Shown piece after piece: positions 32,647-43,500 of a stretch of 64,000 nt of DNA (position 1 is its first letter; each line of letters opens with the position of its first letter). A program made the translations under genes and the position numbers. Below the pieces are notes generated by a model, which was not told the origin of the DNA, made no database searches, and saw only the letters and a program-made list of their open reading frames with translations. The DNA is from Epithemia pelagica (taxonomy: Eukaryota > Bacillariophyta > Bacillariophyceae > Surirellales > Surirellaceae): contig OX337229.1 of the NCBI GenBank assembly GCA_946965045.2, positions 1,984,001 through 2,048,000 of the forward strand. The letters are read 5' to 3'.

Positions 32647-35600
32647 AGGGAGCTCCTCTAGGTTGCCGTCATCCACAATGAGCACTGGTGGAGTGTCTTT
32701 GGGAGTGCTGAATGCAAATCTAGCTTGGAGCCCCCGTCTACGTCGTTCTTGGTAAGACATGGGCGGGATCGCATCAATGATGCTTTCACTCCTCATGTCT
32801 GTGCCCTGGTCCATATCGTCATTTGCAGTTGATAGGTTGGTGGGGGAGATTGATGAGGAGGTTGTCCATGAGAAAACCGAGGACCTTGAGCTTGCCAAGG
32901 TAGTCGAAATCGGGCGGCAAAGGAGGACCCTTTCGTCGTCGTCCGACTCATCAGTGCTGGTTGTTTTGTTGTTCTTGAACCGGTGAAATCTCGGCTTATG
33001 GCGACAGGCGCCGTAAACCTCGTTGCACTTGTTGATTGCCAATTTCGGGTTCTTTCGTGTGAATTTCAGTATCTCTAGCCTCTCTTTCGCGCAGAGTTTA
33101 CAGTTCCGTGTACCAAACGTCTTGACTGTGGACAGTGGCTTGCCCTGCCATAGGATATCAACTTTGAGTTTGATGTGTTGTTTGATTTCTTTTTTCTCGA
33201 TACCTCGTGGGACAAAACACGCAAAGTGACTCGCGAAAGAGTCTGATTGTTTGTTTTGGAGTACAAGAGCCTTGACGTCTTGTGCGTGTTGCTGCAAACG
33301 TTTCTTTACGTGTTGTTGCGTGTTTCCAATGTACTGTTTACCTGTTTGGAGGTAGGTAGCTCTGTAGACAACTATCGATCTCCTGCAGCGGCCACTGTGC
33401 GGGCATGCCTCTCTATTCCTGCAGTTGCAGTCGAGGTCTTCGAAGTCCAGTGAATTGAGGCCGTCTGCTAGTTTTGAGTTCAAGTCCCCTTGAAAAAGTT
33501 TGCGGATGTTGTTGAAGCGATGGTAGGACATAGATATGCGTAGCCACGAAAGGGAGGGGAATTTGGACTTGATCTCCTTTATCACTTTGTGAATCGGTTT
33601 TCTCCAAAAGTCGGTGAATCCGATCTTGAAATAGATCGCCCGTTTACGGTCTCGCTCTCGTCTCTTCTTCAGCGCTTGTGATGCCGTGTCTTCCTTTTCC
33701 TTTGCCATTTTTTCTTTAGACTCGCCCAGAGTTGGAACTTGTTCGGGTTTGATGAGTTTGGCATTGTTTAGGGCTTCGAAGTGGGTAGGATAGAGTTCCG
33801 AAAGCTTGCAGTTGGTGTTGTCGTCGTCAAGGGAGGTAAGTCTCGTGAGTCGCTTGAAAACGCCGCTCGGGATTGCTTTGAAACACCCAGGGGTGTGAGC
33901 GCTCCCCTTGTTAAGGTATTTTAACTGCTGGTTTTCTTTCAGGTGGACCTTGAAGGAGAGTTTGGAGTTGGAGTTCCAAAACATCTCCATGTCTAGGAAA
34001 GGGAAGGATTCGGACTTGGCAATCGTCGTACTGGGGGATTCGATTGTTTCTGGATCGTGGAGGTTGGTTGGATCCCAAATCACAGCTGTGAATTTGAGAA
34101 ATTCATTTCCCGCTACATCGTTAATGTTGGTTTGAAAGGCTTTGAGCCAGTCTTGGATTTGCTTCGTTGAGAGTTGGCCCTTGAATACTGCTAGGCCGTC
34201 ATCTCGGTACATGCCGAAATAGTGCATGGGGTCGTGGATAGAATCGTAGGTTGCTTCTAGTAGGAAGGACATCACTAGATCTGCCAACCAAGCTGACTCG
34301 TATCCACCAATCGTGAGACCCCTCTCCTCAGGTTTGAGATCACCGTCGTAAAGGTAATACTCATCCTTGAAGGCAATCAACGTGTTTGTCATGCCGAAGT
34401 AGATTAAATTGAGGCAGAGGTTGATTGTACGGTGTGTCTCGGGGGGTAGCGCTTCCGCGTAGTAGATGACCGCGTCGTAGATAAGTTGGAACTTAATCGA
34501 CGGGTACATGGCTTCAGCGTCTACCGACACGATTGTTGAGTTGGAGAAGTCGAAGGGCAGTTGTTTGAGTTTTTCCTTGAGGTCTGAGGCTTGGACGATG
34601 TTACGTTGTCCGTACTCAATGTTGTGTTCCTTGAACAAGTTTTTAATGCCAAGGTAGCCGATTTTAGGGAAGCCCGCTGTGAAGTTCGTTAGGGGCACGA
34701 CTAGACGTGTTGGGTAGTTGCCGTCGGGTCCTGCTTTCTTGTGATCCTTGACCAGAATTTTCGGGTATGGGATGGCCTTGGATTGAATTTTCTCTTTCAA
34801 GAAGTTTCTCTCATTCGTTGAAAGGAACGGGTCCAGTTCTTGAATGAAGGAGAAGCAGTTGTCTACGATCTCTGTGAGTCTGGAGCGATCGATCTTGACA
34901 GCGCTCTTCGCGAGGTGTTTGTTGATTTCCTTTGAGTATTCGCCAGTCGACATGATCGTAAAGGAGTTCGTCTTATCCGTGGGGATAACGACTAGATCAT
35001 GTTCTTTCAGTTGTTTGAGTAGGTCTTTGATTTCCAGCGATAGTTTGCTTACGTTTCTTGTCTTCTTATTGGAGAGTGATTCTGCAATGATTGCTTCTTC
35101 TACTTGTTTCAGAAAACATTCTAACTCGTTGGAACCGACTGGGGCACTCTTCTTCTTGTTCTCCGGTTTGGCACCACTGTTGAGGCCTGACTTGAATAGG
35201 TCCTTCGCATCATCCTCTAGTTCTTCTTCGTAGTTCTTGCCGGAGAACGGGTCGGGCCACTGCCACTCGGGGTCCATGAGTGACCTGTCCCATTGGCTAT
35301 TGGAGAGCAGCGTGGGGCTGTTGTGGTAATAACTCGCCCATACTGCTTGCTCCGTTTCGACGCGGTCTTTGTGTTCATTCCGCCAGTATTCGGCCCAGCG
35401 GCACCTCGTCTTGAAATCACCGATTCCATTAATGGCGTCGATTGTGCGTTCGTCCTCCGAGGGGGCCGGGACGAAGCGTTCAGAAACTTCAACAGCTAGC
35501 ATTTGCACCAGCAATCGGAGTTTTTCCTCTCTCCGATTAAGGTCTTTTTCATCCGTCTCCTGGCTGTATCCGGTCGTACCCGCTTGGGCTTTCTCTCCTT

Positions 35601-35784
35601 CGGAGGTCTGAATGTTCAAGCAAGAAAGTTTCATTGTCGGCGATGGCGCTGGCGGCGAAGATGGTTGCGATGTTGGCACCTGGGGAGTTTCTTGGTTCGC
35701 GGGTTGGCGGCTCAAAGAAACTGAGCACAGGGCTTGTTCAACTGCTTCCGTATCGATCGACACGCTTTTGTGGAGCATTGTCAT
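32581..35784 (-). CDS. Penelope-like polyprotein: reverse transcriptase plus GIY-YIG endonuclease
   Basis: A single uninterrupted ORF of 1,067 aa, ATG at 35784. After a variable N-terminal region the RT core begins: LVVIPTDKTNSFTIM (the DKG-type motif), YPKILVKDHKK with YPTRLVV, TIVSVDAEAMYPSIKF (first catalytic Asp), MYRDDGLAVF (active-site DD in a YRDDG box) and SFPFLDMEMFW. Then comes LKYLNKGSAHTPGCFKAIP, characteristic of Penelope-like elements. The C-terminal endonuclease has CNCRNREACPHSGRC, IVVYRATY with KQYIGNTQQHVKKRL (GIY-YIG) and NCKLCAKERLEIL. Such enzymes copy RNA at nicks made by GIY-YIG cleavage. The open frame suggests recent activity. Confidence 0.92.
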   Translation of the reverse strand: MTMLHKSVSIDTEAVEQALCSVSLSRQPANQETPQVPTSQPSSPPAPSPTMKLSCLNIQTSEGEKAQAGTTGYSQETDEKDLNRREEKLRLLVQMLAVEVSERFVPAPSEDERTIDAINGIGDFKTRCRWAEYWRNEHKDRVETEQAVWASYYHNSPTLLSNSQWDRSLMDPEWQWPDPFSGKNYEEELEDDAKDLFKSGLNSGAKPENKKKSAPVGSNELECFLKQVEEAIIAESLSNKKTRNVSKLSLEIKDLLKQLKEHDLVVIPTDKTNSFTIMSTGEYSKEINKHLAKSAVKIDRSRLTEIVDNCFSFIQELDPFLSTNERNFLKEKIQSKAIPYPKILVKDHKKAGPDGNYPTRLVVPLTNFTAGFPKIGYLGIKNLFKEHNIEYGQRNIVQASDLKEKLKQLPFDFSNSTIVSVDAEAMYPSIKFQLIYDAVIYYAEALPPETHRTINLCLNLIYFGMTNTLIAFKDEYYLYDGDLKPEERGLTIGGYESAWLADLVMSFLLEATYDSIHDPMHYFGMYRDDGLAVFKGQLSTKQIQDWLKAFQTNINDVAGNEFLKFTAVIWDPTNLHDPETIESPSTTIAKSESFPFLDMEMFWNSNSKLSFKVHLKENQQLKYLNKGSAHTPGCFKAIPSGVFKRLTRLTSLDDDNTNCKLSELYPTHFEALNNAKLIKPEQVPTLGESKEKMAKEKEDTASQALKKRRERDRKRAIYFKIGFTDFWRKPIHKVIKEIKSKFPSLSWLRISMSYHRFNNIRKLFQGDLNSKLADGLNSLDFEDLDCNCRNREACPHSGRCRRSIVVYRATYLQTGKQYIGNTQQHVKKRLQQHAQDVKALVLQNKQSDSFASHFACFVPRGIEKKEIKQHIKLKVDILWQGKPLSTVKTFGTRNCKLCAKERLEILKFTRKNPKLAINKCNEVYGACRHKPRFHRFKNNKTTSTDESDDDERVLLCRPISTTLASSRSSVFSWTTSSSISPTNLSTANDDMDQGTDMRSESIIDAIPPMSYQERRRRGLQARFAFSTPKDTPPVLIVDDGNLEELPIVDALTTDVVDNGDRVRVDVD

Positions 35785-35855
35785 TGTCGGCAGGATCCTT
35801 TCTTGGATTGGAATTCGGAACCACGGTGGGGCGAGTCAGCTTCCTTAGGTGTATA
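35785..35855 (-). other. Short 5' leader of the Penelope-like ORF
   Basis: Only about 70 bp separate the ORF start from the internal copy of X, so the promoter of the element probably lies in the repeated X/Y block upstream. Confidence 0.4.
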
Positions 35856-36039
35856 TCAAATTGGATAAACAGCAAAGAGTGTGGAGGCTAGTTTAGGTTT
35901 TTCTATCCAAAGATTTTGGAGTGGTCTACTTCCCACTCGCTAACTCGCACGCCAGCAAGCCACTTCGGATGGACTAATCTACATCCACTCGCACCCGGTC
36001 GCCGTTATCAACTACATCGGTGGTCAGGGCATCAACGAT
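35856..36039. repeat. Internal X plus Y copy (pseudo-LTR-like, uninterrupted)
   Basis: X (35856-35912) runs straight into Y (35909-36039, sharing AAAG). This is the empty form of the site where the piggyBac-type element inserted in the left copy. Read on the minus strand it is a truncated tandem copy of the 3' end of the retroelement, placed upstream of the complete ORF. Confidence 0.9.
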
Positions 36040-36168
36040 TGTCACTGAACTAGAAACCCTCCGATTGCGGGGGTACCTCCCGTCTGCTGTCCATACGGTT
36101 ATTCCCAAATTTTCCTAAAAAATGTAAAAATTATTTCATTCAAATTTCTTTTGATTTAGCACGTTATA

Positions 36169-36245
36169 GAAGTAGAACACTCCAAAATCTTTGGATAGAA
36201 AAACCTAAACTAGCCTCCACACTCTTTGCTGTTTATCCAATTTGA
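36169..36245 (-). repeat. Inverted copy of X with 20 bp of Y
   Basis: The reverse complement begins with the 57-bp X and continues ATTTTGGAGTGTTCTACTTC before diverging. With the left X at 29826 it makes the outer ends of the retroelement inverted with respect to each other. Confidence 0.88.
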
Positions 36246-37200
36246 TTATTATAACGTCCAAGCCAACTGTAATAACTGGCTTCGCCCTATTGTGTAGCCG
36301 CTTGCGCTCATGAATGGGAAACAGGAACCGTGAGCCGTGAGACTTGACGAGACATGCACAGAGAAATCTACAAGCCCATTTTGTACTCTAAAGTCTATAC
36401 TGTTTCAGAAGCGAGTACTCTTTACGTAGTAGTGGATCAAGCTTCACGGAATCATCACACGCACACCATGAAATACACACACATGGTGCAATGCACCTCT
36501 AGGAGTATCAACACAAGCTCCTGGCACTTTGTCTATGGGAAAGATAAAAGCATAGTCCACTACTAGTTTAGGCTTCCTGCTTCCTGGGCTTACATACCCC
36601 ATGATGACGCTGTCAAACCTTCGCTTCATCATTGCAGTGGTTGATTGTCATGTTTTATGTTGTCATCCGTCCTTTGATGTATTCCGCCTTCACTTGTGAT
36701 CTAGGTGGATGGTTTTGGCCATAAAGTTGTCGCTGTGTTCGTTCGTACGGCTGGATGGTTTTCTTTTGGTTTTTGGTGTGCTCATGGTCGTCTTTTGTGG
36801 TGTTGCTGGAAAAGTGAGACGATTCTTGGCCCTTGTGCCAGCAATACAAGGCGTGACCGGCGCGTCTATTTCGAACGATCGAAGGGAGGCTGGCGATATC
36901 ACCCGGCTGGCGCTTTGGGAAAAAATACGAGACAATTTTTTTCCTTTCGGATGACGGACGAACAAAGGTCCCCCCAATCGCACCCTAAAAATAGATATAC
37001 TTTACTTAATATTCGAATATATAGGAAGAGATTGGGGGTTAGGGGTTAAGGTTAGGGCACAGCTCTTTCAGATTCTCCCGTGCCTACATTGCTACCCCAC
37101 GAAATTAGGGATAACCCTAACCCTAAATATATTTCAGATAAATTTTTAATTTTTGTCAAGCAAAAATAAATAAATTTATTCAATTTAATAGAAAATATAT
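36246..37200. other. Spacer with inverted telomere-like sequence
   Basis: No gene is supported. At 37034-37058 the plus strand reads GGGGTTAGGGGTTAAGGTTAGGG-like sequence, and at 37111-37126 TAACCCTAACCCTAAA, i.e. G-rich then C-rich telomere-like tracts facing each other. The last 70 bp before 37200 are very A+T-rich. Confidence 0.5.
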
Positions 37201-38640
37201 ATGCAGACGGAGAGGAAGAACGAGACGAAGCGAAACAACGAAGTGAACTACAAAGAGGACTACAGCACCGACGACGAAGCCAACGGCGGCATCCTCGGCA
37301 TTCCTGAGCATCCGTGTCACATGGTCACGCCGATGGGGCGCGACGCGGACCCACCATGGGCAATACTGGCTGAAAACAGAAACGCCATGGTTCAACCACG
37401 ACCGAAATGCCGATCCGGCGCAACCGCACCCCCACCAATCGGGCAAAACCACATGGATTGCATGGCGACCCACCCTTGGACCATGGAAACACTGCATGGT
37501 CTGCGAAAAACCAAACGAAACAAACACGCCGCAAAGCACCACCATGGTGCCCCCAACAAACCGCCGCTGGCCAAAAACCCCAACCCCAACGGACAGCCAG
37601 ACCCGCACCCAGCCACGACACACTGCAGAACCAACTCTCACACAAGACCGAGTACCACCAAACCAACAGGGACACCTTTCCTGCCACACCACCAACCAAC
37701 AGACTCCCAGCCGAGGATCCAGCAGATCCAAACCTCAACCAAGCCAGAGCACCATCCAACTTCAACGAGACAGAGCAACAAGATCCACCCCTCAACCACA
37801 ACAAACAGACCGGGCCACCACGCCAGCGAAGAACCTGGATCCAACCACCGCCTACTCCTTCAAGACATGCCCAACCCGAACAACCGTATCAACCTCCACC
37901 GTACAATGCGATCCACCGCTACGCAGACGGAATTCGACACCACGGGGACGACAGCCAGCTTCCAACACAGCTGTCCCATGCCAAACCACAACAACGAGGC
38001 AGATGATCACCCGGCCCTCAAAGCAACACGTCACCACCAATCGACGAAAACTAGTCAAAGAGAAATGACCAATCAACGCTCATTCCGTGAAAACCCCAGT
38101 TTTCAACAAGAGTCCCGAGCAGAAGCAAGAACCCAGCAGCCAGCCCCTCCATCTCAACGATGCAACTCCACTCAAAACCGACCGCCGGCCGTCATNNNNN
38201 NNNNNNNNNNNNNNNNNNNNNNNNNNNNNNNNNNNNNNNNNNNNNNNNNNNNNNNNNNNNNNNNNNNNNNNNNNNNNNNNNNNNNNNNNNNNNNNNNNNN
38301 NNNNNNNNNNNNNNNNNNNNNNNNNNNNNNNNNNNNNNNNNNNNNNNNNNNNNNNNNNNNNNNNNNNNNNNNNNNNNNNNNNNNNNNNNNNNNNNCCCCC
38401 ACTGACACGAACAGCAGCCCAACCAGTTACTACAACAACCACGAGAACGACCAGAACCACCAGCCAACAAACAACCACAACGAAACCAACGAACCGGTTA
38501 ACGACAACGACGACCCCAGGGGCAACCCCAACGAAGAACCCGAGTACAACAACAACACCAACGGAGGAACAACCACATCGACTCCCTCTCCAACCCATAC
38601 CGAAAGAAAAACCCAACCAAACGAGAGCCCCCTCTCCTGA
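37201..38640 (+). pseudogene. 5' low-complexity coding region of the retroelement, frames unreliable
   Basis: The first frame is open from 37201 to 38640 across the N gap, but the most protein-like segments sit in different frames: around 37495 KHCMVCEKPNE in one, and around 37860-38000 PYNAIHRYADGIRHHGDD in another. The region is rich in Pro, Thr, Asn, Gln and His and lacks stops in several frames because of the A+C bias. It may be an N-terminal part of ORF1 disrupted by indels or assembly errors. Confidence 0.35.
38196..38395. other. Assembly gap (200 N)
   Basis: Exactly 200 unknown bases. The round length suggests a scaffold gap of unestimated size, so frames across it mean nothing. Confidence 0.98.
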
Positions 38641-40553
38641 ACCGGCCATCCTCTTCCACATCCACGTGGCAGTTAACCACCACCAGAACCATCAGGTTGA
38701 GTCCAGCCTCCCGCGACTCACCGAACAATCGTTAAAATACCACCTCAACGAAGTCTTCGCTCACCACCGGAAGCGTGAAGAACCCATGTGGCTCCAAGTC
38801 CACACCGTCGATTTCATCGAAACAAAGCAGTCGGGCAGGTACAGCCCACGCCAAAACCAAGGAGAAAACAACCGAAACAAAACAACGGCCACACCTCGAC
38901 GTTCCACGTCACACTGTCGCCCGCACCCGAAAACGACGCCTTTGATTCCGACGTCTTCTACGAACAAGGCCTTCGTTTCGTTCTTCAGATGTGGCACCGT
39001 CATCACGTCGACGATTTCATCTTCGACGATACGGCGACCAGAACATCCTCCGTCCCGGCACACGGCAATCCAACCCAACCATCAATCCCCGATATGACCA
39101 GATAAATGCGTACCAACCCGCGTGCAACAACCGCACCAGTGACACATTCGGAATCATCGTGGGCGTCCCCGCCCAAACCGTGAAACATCGCCGCGCAGCA
39201 CTGGATCTGACGGACGGAATCCAGAGGTCCCTGACGGCACACCTCCCACGCAAACTCAACGACATGTCGTTCTACGACCACATCGGCATCCGAGCGGGTA
39301 CGTTCAGTGGAGAACTCAAATCGAAACAAAGAGGTCAGGTGCCAGTCATCTACGTCACCGCCTCATCAAGGATTAACTTCGAGACATTACTCAGGAGCTA
39401 CAACGCATTCCAACAGGCGAATCGCAACACGGAAATCACATGGAACGACAACAAAGTGCAACTCATTCCAATGCCGAAGACTCAGGCAAACCGAACAACA
39501 ACGCTGGAAGCCCTCAAAGATATAGACCAGTTCTATGGGGCCTGTGTAAAAATCCGCCTCAGGCCGATCAACCATGAAGCAACCGACGGAGAATGGGCCC
39601 AACTCAGGCACATCCGAGAATACGTGGCGGTGTTCCCCGAATACGACAACCTTGACCCATCCGCCCAATATTACACCCTGTATCTAAGGGCCACCCCAGA
39701 TACTCACCACCTGACAACAAACACGATCAGGCAGCACCCCCAGTTTCCAACAAACATTCTCCTACCAACATTGGCGGCAGTCGCGGCGACTCCCCCCCGC
39801 CAACAAAATAACAACCAAGAAGCGTCCACACCATCCTCCTCCTCCCACACCAACCGACTCCTCGCCTTTACCAACCGACTCTTGCGGCGAAAACATAGCT
39901 CCCTGGCCGACGACCACGACAACCACGACAACGTACCGAACACACCAACCACTCATCCACAAAACAACTCCTTGGAAACCCCTCCGCCAAACAAACGAAG
40001 TGCCTCCTCCATGCAGGACACGGACGAAAACGAAGTCGACGACCCATATGACGACAAGGCAGACTGGACGACCATAGCCGCCCATGCCTTCCACCACAAC
40101 GACCCAGCAGAACAACCAGAAGAGGACTCAAAACCACCGGCACAACAAAACCAATTCGCCCCACTGGCAGAGCAACTCTTCGACTACGATGACCACAACC
40201 ATGATGACAAAATGGAAACAGAAGAAGACGACGATCGCTCCCGGTCCCTCATCCCTGACGACCAAGAAGACGAAGCCACCGACGTGGACAACAACAACGA
40301 ACAACAACATTCGGCCGCAACCGGACACGAAATCGAACTCATCGTTCAATACGTTCGACACAACAGACCGTCGCGACTACCAGAACTCACAGAGTACCTG
40401 GCACAAACAAAATCATTTTCGAATGATAAAGATGCGAAAGACGCATGGCGATACGCACAGTCTCTGGTACAGACTGACGATCGCCACGTCGCTGGCCCCC
40501 GCACCAGCCATGACGTCCCACATGGAAAATGGGCCAAAGGGCCAAATGAGTAA
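38641..40553 (+). CDS. Retroelement ORF1 protein, with apparent frameshifts
   Basis: The protein continues through three frames: ILFHIHVAVNHHQNHQ to VDFIETKQSG (to about 38835), then FHVTLSPAPENDAFDSDVFY to DDFIFDD (about 38900-39030), then an uninterrupted frame from about 39035 to 40553. Two single-base indels, real or from sequencing, would join them. The last part has IIVGVPAQTVKHRRAALDL and a folded-looking domain to about 39690, then an acidic Asn/Asp-rich tail. It resembles no domain I know; an RNA-binding ORF1 role is inferred from position. It ends in ATGAGTAA, overlapping the ORF2 start. Confidence 0.6.
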
Positions 40554-43500
40554 GACGAGGAATCCCGTCCACTGCCCAGTACCTGACTGCCACTGGACAG
40601 TGCCTCCCAATACACACAAACCACATGCTGCTATGAAGCAACATATCATTACCGAACACAACGACACCCACCCGTCGGATTACATGACACCAAAATACTG
40701 CCATCAACACGGCTTCCATCTATGCCGGAAATGCGATACACCCACGGCCATATTCAACACACAGGGCCACCTAAGACAACACATAACAAAGAAACATAGT
40801 AGGTCCCAAACGAACATTCAACTAGTTCTTAACACCTACAGACATTTAACCACTGAAACCGAAAACAATTGGAAACAGAGCTTGGCCTTCCTCCATCGAC
40901 TGGACCCAACACCACCACCATTCCGACGAACCATCTGGCACAAAGTCAAACCACCTCTACGAGCAGAGTACTACACAGTATACAACAATGTCGCAAACTG
41001 GGTCATTGAGGCAACACCACCGTTGGCGCCAGCAATACTCAAAGACGACCAACCAGCACAACACGACACCGACTCAACACCATTCTGGAAACTGCTAACC
41101 ATTTTGGAGGCCCTCCTCCTAGCACCAACGAAGAACACGGTCCATCTGACACACTCCAACGCCTTCCGAGCACGACTGGCAATGCTCAAACAAGGCCGGT
41201 TACAAGAGCTTTACGATGTGGTCTGGAATCCACCTCCACTGCCAAAACTGAAAGGCCGAAAAAAAGAACATAAAAAGAAACAACAACAACGTCAACAACG
41301 ACACCCAAACCCACCAACGGACAACTCCCTGCAACCATGGCAACTCAAGGCAGCCCAAGAGACAGCCAACTTGGGAAACTACAGAGCGGCCCTCAAAAAA
41401 CTCACCACCAACACCCCCACAGCCACGCTCACCCCTCCAAGAATCCAAAGATGTAAAACAGAACTGTTCCCAAACCGACGACAACCACCCCCAACAACGA
41501 GATCCCAAGGACAAGAACCCAACATGCCGCCACCAGCAGCACAATTCCTACAACTCGAAGACGGCCCATTCGAGCTCGCCCTGCGACAAATGAAACCCGG
41601 CACCGCCTCCGGTCCATTCGCAAACTGCACAGACACGATTGTGTCAATGGCCCTGCACCGGACAACCCGAGCGCCAGATTCCACAAGACCATACTTCGGT
41701 ACAATCAAGGCACTCATGCAACTAGTGGTAACGGCACAAGTTCCACCTCCCATCCAAACCATCCTCGCGAGCAATTATTTCCTTGCTCTCCACAAGGATC
41801 TAAACAACCTCGAAAAACTGCGGCCCATCGGCATCGGTACAGCCATCCGGAGAGTGGCGGCCAAAACAGCACTGGTCCATCTAACAGAGGACATCAAACC
41901 CATCCTTTTGAAGGGCGGCCAGTACAGAATCCAGATCCCAGGGGGAGTGGACTTCGTAGCACAAACAACAGCAATGGCGGTGAGACGATTCATCGACAGG
42001 AACCAAAACACAGACAACAACAACCAAACAATAGAACAAGACCAAAACCCACCGTCAAGAGCACTACTCTTACTCGATCTGACAAACATGTTCAACAATG
42101 TCAGCCGAACGGAGGCGAGAAAGATACTGCTGTCGGACGAAGCAACGACACCATTAGTCCCACTCTTTGACCTGTTAACCAACCACCCATGCAACTCTTG
42201 GTACTTCGACGAAAACAAACAAGCTCGGTACTTACTGCAAGAGGAAGGATTCCCACAGGGGTGTCCACTGAGTCCACTCTTCTCCTGCATCGTTTTACTA
42301 GCATTAACCACCCGCCTGAACAAAGAACAGGCCCAAAGAGCGTCAGAGCGAAAGCAAAACGGAGACCCCCACGATGACGGTAAAGGAGGAATCGCCCATA
42401 CCGCTTCGATCATGGACGATACGTCCATCTGCCTTCCACACTGTGACCTACCATGGTTCCTAACAAGGTTCAAAGAACTGGGAGAACCGCTGGGAATCAT
42501 CCTTAACCACGAGAAAACCAAAATTCTCTCATCCACAAGCCATTCTTCACCCATGGAAAACCTCAGCCCTGACAACCAAGCATACCTCCAAGAAGCACTA
42601 TCATTCCTCTCGGCCTCAAACCCGCCAAGCGCAGAAATCACCAGTGGCGTCCGATTCCTCGGACAACCAATCGGATCAAGCACATTCGCCAAAAAATACA
42701 TTGAGGGAAAACTTCACAAGTTAGAAAACAACCTCAACAAACTGCACCAACTTGACAACTTACAAACGCGAAACGCTTTGTTTAAATTCTCCATGGTAGC
42801 ATCGCTGCTCCATCTCCTGCCTTCGGATATCACTTTGGCCCACCCCAAGACCAATCCAAGAAGCACACTGTGGAAAAGTCCCACCACCGACAAAACGGAA
42901 GAACTCATTAGACATTTCCTGGCAAAAATCTCTGGAATCCCGGAAGACAACCTACCAACACCATCGGCTCTCATCTCGTCCCTCCCACAACGACTCGGTG
43001 GTTTGGGGTACCAACATGCCGCAGCGGCAGCATACCCAAGACTTATGACGCAAACCGCAAGAGCCATCTCAATGGCCGGCTCAACCGAAACCCCCATCCC
43101 AGAAGTCCATCGCCAACCATTCCAAAACTGGGAGGAAAACCCGAGCCCAGAGCTCACCAACTTCCGAAAGGCACTGTCCTTGTTTGCCAACGAACTCGCC
43201 GAAGAGGCACTCTACGTGCCCAGTAGATACGACACCGAGACACACAACAGATTGATGAACCACACGCTCAGAGAACACGTGGTACCGAGAATCTTCACCG
43301 ACACTCCACCGGAGCAACGGATCTTCCTTCCATCGGTATTGTCACCCCTAACCAGCATGGCATTCACGTTGCCACTCACCGCCAGCCAATTTCGCATCGA
43401 AAACAGCGTTTTCAAAACCGCTCTGAAACGTAAATTGCGTCTGCCACTCTTTATCCCACAACAGCACCAACATATACCACTCCGATGCCGTTGCTCTTCC

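Larger units (their letters stand above)
29826..36245 (-). mobile_element. Penelope-like retroelement, interrupted by a piggyBac-type transposon
   Basis: The element reads on the minus strand from 36245 to 29826. A 57-bp end sequence (call it X) occurs three times without a mismatch: 29826-29882, 35856-35912, and inverted at 36189-36245. A 131-bp stretch with the last codons and 3' flank of the RT ORF (32516-32646) is repeated at 35909-36039 with two mismatches. So the 3' part of the element is repeated in direct orientation upstream of its 5' end, as in the pseudo-LTRs of Penelope-like elements, and an inverted copy of X forms the outer right end. The left copy of X is split from its neighbour by the inserted 2,633-bp transposon. 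Confidence 0.8.

Noticed and set aside
29893-36245. Reading the whole block as one DNA transposon carrying both transposase and RT
   Set aside because: The AAAG duplication and the two uninterrupted copies show that the transposase element is a separate insertion.
37180-37804. Trp/Val/Gly-rich minus-strand ORFs
   Set aside because: Antisense of the Pro/Asn/Thr-rich retroelement leader; no domain.
41775-43190. Long minus-strand ORFs opposite retroelement ORF2
   Set aside because: They result from the A+C bias of the sense strand; the RT motifs are on the plus strand.
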